The notes under the pieces: model-generated
Seen by the model: only the letters and a program-made list of their open reading frames with translations
Told to the model about the DNA's origin: nothing
The model's database searches: none
NCBI GenBank assembly: GCA_007130545.1
Contig: SLSG01000263.1
Location: 1 to 10,574, forward strand
Direction of reading: 5' to 3'
Length of the DNA stretch: 10,574 bases
Source: Bacteroidales bacterium
GTDB taxonomy: Bacteria; Bacteroidota; Bacteroidia; Bacteroidales; UBA7960
Part shown: one piece after another, positions 1 through 5,504 of the stretch
How the letters are laid out: each line of letters opens with the position of its first letter
Numbering within the stretch: position 1 is the stretch's first letter
Position numbers and translations under genes: made by a program

Positions 1-180
1 GATCCACCTCCACTGGAAACGCTTGAAATATTTGCGCAAGCACAGGGCCGCAATTGCCAGAAGCCCATAAACAAGGTAAAACCCTGCTTCTGGCACGGAG
101 ATGCCTGTGACAAGCTTCAGCACAATCCCGGCAACGAAGGCCAGCGCCAGCCTTGGCAGGGGCAACAGCATGATGGGCAT
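1..180 (-). CDS. comEC: Probable ComEC/Rec2-family membrane protein, N-terminal fragment
   Basis: Only the first 60 codons are present; the gene runs off the left edge. An in-frame TGA lies 9 bases upstream of the ATG at 180, so the start is this ATG or the next one (codon 4). The fragment shows a short proline-containing lead, a first hydrophobic helix (about residues 8-26), a second (about 33-47), then a basic stretch ending RWI. This two-helix-plus-basic pattern resembles the N-terminal DUF4131 region of ComEC/Rec2 proteins, the inner-membrane channel for single-stranded DNA uptake. It lies 146 bases downstream of lpxB on the same strand, and I recall ComEC next to LpxB in other Bacteroidota. 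The competence and metallo-beta-lactamase-like domains that would prove identity are outside the window. It could be another polytopic membrane protein. Confidence 0.55.
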   Translation of the reverse strand, partial: MPIMLLPLPRLALAFVAGIVLKLVTGISVPEAGFYLVYGLLAIAALCLRKYFKRFQWRWI

Positions 181-187
181 TTTTTTT

Positions 188-195
188 CAAAAATA
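188..195 (-). promoter_or_regulatory. Possible -7 element (TATTTTTG) directly before the comEC-like start
   Basis: On the minus strand TATTTTTG fits the Bacteroidota -7 consensus TANNTTTG. It is followed by seven A and then the ATG. No TTTG is seen at the -33 spacing. If real, transcription would start almost at the start codon, giving a leaderless message. The motif is short and AT-rich, so chance is a serious alternative. Confidence 0.2.
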
Positions 196-315
196 CCCGC
201 CTTTCTCTGGAATTTTATGGTTTTCCCCAGGGCAATCCGGCAAACGGTCCGCTGTATGGGGCTATGGAAACCAGGCAGGTGGTCCATGTCTGGGACGATG
301 GAAGCCCGGCTACTG

Positions 316-339
316 GTCCCCGTCAGTTACCGCGGGGAC
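316..339 (-). other. Inverted repeat around the lpxB stop codon
   Basis: GTCCCC at 316-321 and GGGGAC at 334-339 form a perfect 6-bp stem with a 12-base loop. The loop contains the lpxB stop codon (327-329). No T tract follows on the minus strand, so it is not a standard intrinsic terminator. It could attenuate or stabilise the message before the comEC-like gene. Nothing else recognisable was seen in the 181-326 gap apart from the possible -7 box. Confidence 0.3.
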
Positions 340-1457
340 ACCCCTCTGAGCAAAGCGGCGATGGCCCCGGCAGCCCGCTCGCTGGCCCCCTGTCCGCCAA
401 GCAGGGTTTTCAGCTCTGAATACCCGGACAATATCCGATCCCGGTATCCGGGTTCATCGATCAGGCGTTTTAGTTCCCTGGAAACAGACTTTTCATTGAA
501 ATCATCCTGAATTAGTTCTTTGACCAGGGCCTGGTTGAGCACCAGGTTCACCAGGGAGATATAATTTACCTTCGCCAGCCTGCGGGCAATTTGGTAAGTA
601 ACCCACCCGGCCTTATAACATACCACCATTGGCACACCCATCAAAGCGGCCTCCAGGGTGGCCGTTCCGGATGCCACCAGGGCGGCTTCTGCGTTGGAAA
701 GCAGGGCCTGGGTCTGGTCCATGACCAGCGTGGCGTTTTGCGGCAGGGGTTCTTTTGAGTAGGCGGCAGCCGGCAGCATCGACAGTCCGGCCAGCGCAAA
801 ATGATGGGACGGGAATTCCCCGCATACGGCCAGCATCCCGGGCAGCATTCTGGAGATCTCCTGTTCCCTGCTTCCCGGCAGGATGGCCACCAGGGGTTTG
901 TCCGGCAGGCCGTTGCGCTTCCGGAATTCAAGCGGGTCAGACTGGTCCTTGAATTCCTCCACTGCATCCAGCAGGGGGTGCCCGACATAGTTCACCTCCA
1001 TCCCGGAGCGGGCATAAAAATCCTTTTCAAAGGGAAGAATGACCAGCATAAGGTCCACATTGCGACGGATCGTCCTAAGCCTGCTTTGCTTCCATGCCCA
1101 GATCTGCGGAGACACGTAATACGTCACAGGGATGCCTTGCTTTTTTGCGAAAGCGGCCATGCGCAGGTTAAAGCCCGGATAATCCACCAGGATGACCACA
1201 TCCGGTTTCCAGGCCAGCAGGTCGCGCTTGCACAGCCTGAAGTTCGAAAGGATCTTCCCCAGGTTCACCAACACCTCGGCAAACCCCATAAAAGCCAGCT
1301 CCCTGATGTGCTTAACCAGCACTGCACCGGCTGACTGCATCCGGTCGCCACCCCAGCACCTGAATCTTGCTCCGGGGTCATTCTTTTTAATGGCTTCCAT
1401 CAGGTTGGAGGCATGCAGGTCGCCCGAGGCCTCACCGGCTATGATGTAATACTTCAT
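327..1457 (-). CDS. lpxB: Lipid-A-disaccharide synthase LpxB
   Basis: LpxB (glycosyltransferase family 19) joins UDP-2,3-diacylglucosamine to lipid X, releasing UDP, to make the lipid A disaccharide at the inner face of the cytoplasmic membrane. The 376 residues match the usual family length. Visible family motifs in order: GEASGD (8-13), DYPGFN (92-97), YVSPQIWAW (114-122), FEKDFY (143-148), YVGHPLLD (157-164), LPGSREQEI (193-201) and SGTATLEAAL (263-272). The first gives the N-terminal Rossmann-like domain and the last two lie in the C-terminal nucleotide-sugar-binding half. The start ATG lies 6 bases after the stop of the 91-residue membrane protein, so translation is probably coupled within a surE-91aa-lpxB operon. 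No truncation or frame break is seen. It implies that the organism makes lipid A. Confidence 0.97.
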   Translation of the reverse strand: MKYYIIAGEASGDLHASNLMEAIKKNDPGARFRCWGGDRMQSAGAVLVKHIRELAFMGFAEVLVNLGKILSNFRLCKRDLLAWKPDVVILVDYPGFNLRMAAFAKKQGIPVTYYVSPQIWAWKQSRLRTIRRNVDLMLVILPFEKDFYARSGMEVNYVGHPLLDAVEEFKDQSDPLEFRKRNGLPDKPLVAILPGSREQEISRMLPGMLAVCGEFPSHHFALAGLSMLPAAAYSKEPLPQNATLVMDQTQALLSNAEAALVASGTATLEAALMGVPMVVCYKAGWVTYQIARRLAKVNYISLVNLVLNQALVKELIQDDFNEKSVSRELKRLIDEPGYRDRILSGYSELKTLLGGQGASERAAGAIAALLRGVSPR

Positions 1458-1463
1458 CGCTTG

Positions 1464-1739
1464 TTAAAGGAAGAGGTAGAAAAAGACACCCGCATACAAG
1501 AAAGTAACCAGCAGGATTCCTCTGCCCGTAAGGTCATATTTCAGGTTGACCATGTAGTACCTGAAGACGATAAAATTTGAGAACAGGGCCAGCAGCATTG
1601 CCGTGGATGGCTTCAGCAGGTAGTCTCCTGCCGGTGTTGTTCCAGCCTGCCTGAGTATGAAAAGTATGAGCACGTAAAAAATGGCAGGCAATGCTGCACC
1701 GAGTCCGATTCCCAGCCACCAATTGTCTTTTTTAAGCAT
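1464..1739 (-). CDS. Small three-helix membrane protein, unknown function
   Basis: I do not recognise a characterised family. The 91 residues contain three hydrophobic segments (about 8-30, 45-60 and 73-91), an N-terminal MLKKD positive end, and a last helix that reaches the C-terminus with no tail. Short basic or polar loops (around residues 31-44 and 66-73) separate the helices. There are no cysteine pairs, signal peptidase site or catalytic motif. Its ATG lies inside the last codons of surE in another frame (8-base overlap, 1732-1739), and its stop is 6 bases before lpxB. That spacing strongly supports it as a real, translationally coupled gene. A role in envelope lipid synthesis or transport is only a guess from position beside lpxB. 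Confidence 0.85.
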   Translation of the reverse strand: MLKKDNWWLGIGLGAALPAIFYVLILFILRQAGTTPAGDYLLKPSTAMLLALFSNFIVFRYYMVNLKYDLTGRGILLVTFLYAGVFFYLFL

Positions 1740-2502
1740 CCAGTTTCCACTTTTTCAGTTCGGGGATCAGGCCATGGGCTGTAAAATCAAACTGTATCGG
1801 GACCACCGATACATAGTTGTTCGACAAGGCATATTCATCCGTTTCATTGCTATTCTCGTGCAGCCGGAAACGCCCGGTCAGCCAATAATAATCCTTCCCG
1901 CGGGGGTCCTTGCGGTGGTCAAATTCCTCCTCCCAGTTGGCACGTGCCTGCCGGCACACTTTCACGCCTTGAATATCCGACTCTTTCACGGCCGGAATAT
2001 TCACATTCAGGCATATTCCCTTAGGCAGACCCTGTTTGAGCACATTGCCGGCAATTTGCTGTACATATTTTTTCCCGGCCATAAAATCTGCATCAAACCG
2101 GTAATCCAGTAAGGAAAATCCAATGGATGGAATGTCTTCCATGGCTCCTTCTATCGCGGCCGACATCGTTCCACTGTAGATCACATTGATGGATGCATTG
2201 GATCCGTGGTTGATGCCGGAGACAAGCAGGTCAGGCTTGCGGTTCAACACTTTGTTGACTGCAAGTTTCACGCAATCCACCGGGGTGCCGCTGCAGCTGA
2301 ATTCCTGGTGCCCGCCGTCTACAGTAATCTTCTCCAGGCGAATGGGATTCACGATGGTAACGGCATGGCCCATGCCGCTCTGTGGCTTGTCAGGGGCCAC
2401 AACCACCACCTCCCCCAACTCCAGCATAAACTTGACCAGGTGGCGGATCCCGGGTGCCATCACGCCATCGTCATTGGTGACCAATATCACAGGTTTACCC
2501 AT
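1732..2502 (-). CDS. surE: 5'/3'-nucleotidase SurE
   Basis: SurE is a cytoplasmic, divalent-metal-dependent phosphatase that removes phosphate from nucleoside 5'- and 3'-monophosphates; some homologues also act on short polyphosphate. The metal-site residues of the family are all here: D11 and D12 in the NDDG motif, S42 in the SGMGHA segment, and N98 in SGINHGSN. Further conserved blocks are SGTPVDC (71-77) and YSGTMSAAIEG (109-119). Length of 256 residues is typical. It is the first gene of the minus-strand surE-91aa-lpxB run and has a good promoter immediately upstream. The 3' end overlaps the next gene by 8 bases. It diverges from the YugP-like gene across a 162-base region. Sequence looks intact. 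Confidence 0.97.
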   Translation of the reverse strand: MGKPVILVTNDDGVMAPGIRHLVKFMLELGEVVVVAPDKPQSGMGHAVTIVNPIRLEKITVDGGHQEFSCSGTPVDCVKLAVNKVLNRKPDLLVSGINHGSNASINVIYSGTMSAAIEGAMEDIPSIGFSLLDYRFDADFMAGKKYVQQIAGNVLKQGLPKGICLNVNIPAVKESDIQGVKVCRQARANWEEEFDHRKDPRGKDYYWLTGRFRLHENSNETDEYALSNNYVSVVPIQFDFTAHGLIPELKKWKLDA

Positions 2503-2521
2503 AAAATAGATTTTTAATACG

Positions 2522-2552
2522 CAAAGCTATGAAGAATATGGTTCAGCGCAAA
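2522..2552 (-). promoter_or_regulatory. surE operon promoter (TTTG-N19-TAGCTTTG)
   Basis: On the minus strand TTTG (2552-2549) is followed after exactly 19 bases by TAGCTTTG (2529-2522). This is a full match to the Bacteroidota primary-sigma promoter, TTTG-N19/20-TANNTTTG. Transcription would start near 2515, leaving an AT-rich leader of about 13-15 bases with no Shine-Dalgarno, as is common in the phylum. Confidence 0.7.
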
Positions 2553-2603
2553 ACTTTGAATGGCCAATTGCATGTCAAATTGTCAGCCAAGGCCGGACTG
2601 GCG

Positions 2604-2622
2604 TACTTTTTGTCTATCTTCG
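2604..2622 (+). promoter_or_regulatory. Candidate -7 elements for the YugP-like gene
   Basis: Two overlapping-range candidates face the plus strand: TATCTTCG at 2615-2622, one base off the TANNTTTG consensus, and TACTTTTTG at 2604-2612 with TTG 21 bases upstream (2580-2582). Either would give a 5' leader of roughly 35-50 bases. Neither is a full match, so the exact promoter is uncertain. Confidence 0.35.
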
Positions 2623-2664
2623 CTTGTAATTATACATAGTAGCGAAAACAAGCATACACAAGAT

Positions 2665-3339
2665 ATGGAAATTTTCATCATTTTCGGGGTATTTATGTTG
2701 CTGAGCTGGCTCGTTTCCTCCCAGCTCAAGTCGCGTTTCCGGAAATACTCGAGGATGTCGTTAAGGCATCCCGTATCCGGGCGGGAGATCGCTGAGCAAA
2801 TGCTCGCCGACCACGGCATCGAAGGGGTGCGTGTGATTTCCACCCCCGGGCGCCTAACCGACCATTACAATCCGTTGGACCGCACCGTGAACCTGAGTCC
2901 GGAGGTCTACCAGGGACGCAGTGTGGCTGCAGCAGCTGTGGCTGCCCACGAATGCGGCCATGCGGTGCAGCATGCCAGGGCATATGCCTTTCTGAAAATG
3001 CGGTCTGCCTTGGTTCCGGTGGTCAGCATCAGCTCCCGTTATATGCAGTGGATTCTGCTGCTTGGTATCCTGACCGTGGAAAGCATGCCCGGCCTTCTGC
3101 TTGCCGGCATCGTCATGTTCGCGATGACCACCTTGTTCAGTTTCATTACCCTTCCGGTAGAATTTGACGCCACAAAAAGGGCGCTGGCCTGGCTGACCAA
3201 TACCGGCAGGGTGGTCGGACAGGAACACAGCCATGCCAAGGATGCCCTGAAATGGGCCTCCCTCACCTATGTGGTGGCTGCGCTGGCATCGCTGGCAACC
3301 TTGCTGTATTATATTATGATATTCCTGGGAAGAAGGTAG
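2665..3339 (+). CDS. YugP-type membrane zinc metallopeptidase
   Basis: This is a neutral zinc metallopeptidase of the YugP/Zn_peptidase_2 family, whose natural substrates are poorly known. The zinc site HECGH is at residues 95-99 (H95, E96, H99), with the conserved downstream PVEFDA segment (164-169) supplying the likely third ligand. The family TDHYNP segment is at 65-70. Helices are predicted at 3-17, in the 117-160 block, and at 198-221, so it sits in the cytoplasmic membrane. The frame is open upstream to 2560, but I start at the ATG at 2665: this gives 224 residues, close to the usual length of about 225, and MEIFIIFGVF begins directly with the first membrane helix. It stands alone, divergent from surE and convergent with maf. 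Confidence 0.92.
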   Translation: MEIFIIFGVFMLLSWLVSSQLKSRFRKYSRMSLRHPVSGREIAEQMLADHGIEGVRVISTPGRLTDHYNPLDRTVNLSPEVYQGRSVAAAAVAAHECGHAVQHARAYAFLKMRSALVPVVSISSRYMQWILLLGILTVESMPGLLLAGIVMFAMTTLFSFITLPVEFDATKRALAWLTNTGRVVGQEHSHAKDALKWASLTYVVAALASLATLLYYIMIFLGRR

Positions 3340-3374
3340 GTTCACCTTCCGGATCCGGCACGCCTTAGGGTGCC
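3332..3374. terminator. Hairpin cluster between convergent genes
   Basis: Only 25 bases separate the YugP-like stop (3337-3339) from the maf stop (3365-3367). Three small inverted repeats crowd here: GAAGGT/ACCTTC (3332-3337 with 3344-3349), the perfect 10-base palindrome CCGGATCCGG (3349-3358), and GGCAC/GTGCC (3357-3361 with 3370-3374) around the maf stop. There is no T tract on either strand. A bidirectional transcript end is plausible but not proven. Confidence 0.35.
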
Positions 3375-3985
3375 TCCTGCCTGCCGGGGCCGGCTGCAAT
3401 AATACCTTTCAAGGCCGTAAACACCCGTTCGACGGGCAGGCCCACCACATTTGACCAGGAACCCCGGATCTGTTTTATACCTACATGACCGATCCATTCC
3501 TGTATCCCATAGGCCCCCGCCTTGTCATACGGCTGGCATTCACTGACGTAATGCCTGATCTCCCAGTCTTCGAGATCCCTGAAGCACACACCGGTGGTGT
3601 CTACAAAAACCATTTCCTTTCCGTCATGGCATATGCAAACCCCGGTCATCACCTTGTGCCACCTTCCGGAAAGGATACGAAGCATCCGGAAGGCCTCCTC
3701 CTGATTGGCGGGTTTGTTCAGGATTTTTCCCCTGTTCACCACAATGGTGTCGGCAGTGATCAGGATGACCGCAGGATCCTTCCGCTCGGAATGGAAAGGC
3801 CGGGCCTTTTCAAGGCAGAGAAAGCTGGCCACCTCATGTGGAGGCATACCTTCCGGGAAGGTTTCCGGGATCTGCCGAACCAGGCTCCGGAACGTAAGCC
3901 CCGTATCCGCAAGCAGGGCTTTCCTTCGCGGGGACTGTGAGCCCAGGATGATGTCGTAATGCCGGGCCTTTTCAAAAAAATCCAT
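3365..3985 (-). CDS. maf: Maf-family nucleoside triphosphate pyrophosphatase
   Basis: Maf proteins hydrolyse nucleoside triphosphates to monophosphates and pyrophosphate in the cytoplasm. The dTTP/UTP subgroup is thought to clean nucleotide pools and has been linked to septum formation. Motifs seen: SQSPRR (16-21), the TADT segment (77-80), KP (91-92), SGRWHKVMTG (106-115), PYDKAGAYGIQ (152-162) and GSWSNVVGLP (175-184). The DKAGAYGIQ form suggests the dTTP/UTP-type subgroup. At 206 residues it is slightly longer than usual, from a short lead and a proline/glycine tail. The ATG lies inside the ubiA end (14-base overlap, 3972-3985), so it is last in a ccmF-kdsC-ubiA-maf run and probably translated by coupling. 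Confidence 0.94.
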   Translation of the reverse strand: MDFFEKARHYDIILGSQSPRRKALLADTGLTFRSLVRQIPETFPEGMPPHEVASFLCLEKARPFHSERKDPAVILITADTIVVNRGKILNKPANQEEAFRMLRILSGRWHKVMTGVCICHDGKEMVFVDTTGVCFRDLEDWEIRHYVSECQPYDKAGAYGIQEWIGHVGIKQIRGSWSNVVGLPVERVFTALKGIIAAGPGRQEAP

Positions 3986-4934
3986 AATTTAAATCGACGT
4001 TTTGTTGATAAAACAGCATGGACAGCACCCCGGCGGCCATGATCAGCTTTGTCAGCCTTTGGAGCCTTCCGAATCCCTTTGCCCGATCTTCCTTCCATAA
4101 GGCGGGAATAATGGCCAGGGCGGGCAGTTGAACCAGCAGCAACAGAACAACAACCATAAGCGGGTTCCCTGATCTGAAAAAGGCAATCTGGAAGGCTGCC
4201 AGGCAAAGGACCAGCAGGAGCAACAGGGAGGCAACGGTGGTCTTTGCTCCCTTCTGCCCAAGCACGACCGGAAGCGTCCTGCAGCCTGCACATCTGTCCC
4301 CCTTCACATCTTCAAGGTCCTTGAGAATCTCTCTTATTGCAGTCAGCAAAAAAGCCAGCAAACCATAGAAAAGCAACATACGGGTCATTTCTGTCCGCAA
4401 GGCAGGGGGCAATTCCACGGTCCGGCCCAATCCCTGGTATTCGGCCAGCCAGACCAGAACCACCGGAAGGGCCGAAAGCAGGGCCACAACCAGGTTGCCG
4501 CTGAGAAGCTGCCGTTTCAGGCGAATACTGTATATCCACAGAAGGGCCGGGGATCCCAGAAAAATAAACACCAAAGCCCAGGAGTACAATCGGATGCTCA
4601 CGTACAGGCCCAGAGAGACCGATACCAGGTTCAGCAGCTTGTGTGCTACAATCGCGTGTCGTCTGCCAAGCGTCCGTCCCAGAATGATTTTTCCCGGCCT
4701 GTTTATCCGGTCGATCCTCAGGTCAAAATAATCATTGATTGCATAACCTGCTGCTGCTATGCCGGTCGTGGATAGCACCAAAAGGAGGAACAGCGCATGG
4801 GACATGCCTGGTCTGAGCCCTGTTTGCTCAAATGCAGGGAGGATGACCGCATACCTGAAAAGGCATTGGGTAAGGGCAAGGATCAGCAAATTCGGCCACC
4901 TGAACAAGCTCAGGTATGTCAGGGCATTGCCCAT
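3972..4934 (-). CDS. UbiA-family prenyltransferase, similar to geranylgeranylglyceryl-phosphate prenyltransferases
   Basis: UbiA enzymes are membrane prenyltransferases that move an isoprenoid chain from its diphosphate onto an acceptor. This one has 320 residues and about eight or nine hydrophobic segments. The two Asp-rich magnesium-diphosphate sites are intact: NDYFDLRIDRINRP (67-80) and REILKDLEDVKGD (201-213), the latter followed by a TLPVVLG block (220-226). These forms resemble archaeal digeranylgeranylglyceryl-phosphate synthases and the chlorophyll-synthase branch more than UbiA or MenA proper. Bacteroidota homologues are often annotated as geranylgeranylglycerol-phosphate geranylgeranyltransferase, but I know of no proof of the substrate. 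It lies 24 bases after kdsC and overlaps maf by 14 bases. It ends in a T7 run, GGA TTT TTT TGA, which maf reads one frame over. The acceptor is unknown. Confidence 0.88.
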   Translation of the reverse strand: MGNALTYLSLFRWPNLLILALTQCLFRYAVILPAFEQTGLRPGMSHALFLLLVLSTTGIAAAGYAINDYFDLRIDRINRPGKIILGRTLGRRHAIVAHKLLNLVSVSLGLYVSIRLYSWALVFIFLGSPALLWIYSIRLKRQLLSGNLVVALLSALPVVLVWLAEYQGLGRTVELPPALRTEMTRMLLFYGLLAFLLTAIREILKDLEDVKGDRCAGCRTLPVVLGQKGAKTTVASLLLLLVLCLAAFQIAFFRSGNPLMVVVLLLLVQLPALAIIPALWKEDRAKGFGRLQRLTKLIMAAGVLSMLFYQQNVDLNYGFF

Positions 4935-4958
4935 GTTTATCTGGAGTTAAGCGTTGGA

Positions 4959-5495
4959 CTACCAGTGAAAGCCATCGTCATCGAACCAGTTCCCCTGAAT
5001 TTTCATCACCTGTTCAATCACATCCCTGACACATCCCTGCCCTCCCTTTTTGGAGGAGATGTACCTGGATACGGACTTGATCTCCTCTGCCGCATCTGCT
5101 GGACATGCGGCTACATGCACCTTTTTCATCACTTCAAAGTCGGGAATGTCATCCCCCATGTACAAGACCTCATCCGGGCGAACACCTTCTTTTTGCAGGG
5201 CCTCAAAAACCTCGAGCTTGTGGCTGACGCCCAGAAAAACCTCTTTCACGCCCAGCAGGGAGAAACGTTGCCTGACGGCCTCACAACGCCCCCCCGAGAT
5301 GATGATGATCCGGTATCCTTTGCGCACGGCAAGCTGCAATGCATACCCATCCTTCACGTTCATGGTTCGCAGCAGTTCACCGTCGGGAGTGATCAGTACG
5401 ATGCCGTCGGTCATTACACCATCCACATCAAATATGAAAGTCTTGATGGCATGCAGCAATTGCTTGTAGTTCGTCATGGGCAGGTAGTTATCCAT
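4959..5495 (-). CDS. kdsC: 3-deoxy-D-manno-octulosonate 8-phosphate phosphatase KdsC
   Basis: KdsC is a small cap-less HAD phosphatase that converts Kdo-8-phosphate to Kdo, the sugar that links lipid A to the LPS core; it works in the cytoplasm as a tetramer. HAD motifs are complete: DVDGVMTDG (23-31, nucleophile D23 and acid/base D25), SGG (67-69, motif II), the lysine in SHK (93, motif III) and GDDIPD (114-119, motif IV). CPADA (131-135) and GGQGCVRD (151-158) are typical of KdsC. Length 178 fits. Codon 7 (5477) is an alternative ATG, and the protein would then be 172 residues, also within range. The start is 9 bases after the ccmF stop across a T8 run, and ubiA follows 24 bases on. Confidence 0.95.
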   Translation of the reverse strand: MDNYLPMTNYKQLLHAIKTFIFDVDGVMTDGIVLITPDGELLRTMNVKDGYALQLAVRKGYRIIIISGGRCEAVRQRFSLLGVKEVFLGVSHKLEVFEALQKEGVRPDEVLYMGDDIPDFEVMKKVHVAACPADAAEEIKSVSRYISSKKGGQGCVRDVIEQVMKIQGNWFDDDGFHW

Positions 5496-5504
5496 TAAAA
5501 AAAA

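Noticed and set aside
801..1334. 177-codon plus-strand open frame opposite lpxB
   Set aside because: It is antisense to a gene with complete LpxB motifs, shows no family motif itself, and its frame is open because of the codon bias of lpxB.
2560..2664. N-terminal extension of the YugP-like protein to 2560
   Set aside because: It adds 35 residues without family similarity, crosses the likely promoter, and the ATG at 2665 gives the expected length and first membrane helix.
2854..3399. 181-codon minus-strand frame opposite the YugP-like gene
   Set aside because: The plus-strand gene carries an HECGH zinc site and membrane helices of the right family length; the antisense frame has neither motif nor promoter.
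3760..4293. 177-codon minus-strand frame spanning ubiA and maf
   Set aside because: It is out of frame with two clear families on the same strand and has no recognisable domain.
4797..5498. 233-codon plus-strand open frame across kdsC and the start of ubiA
   Set aside because: It crosses two well-supported minus-strand genes and their junction; its histidine- and proline-rich composition is typical of an antisense frame.
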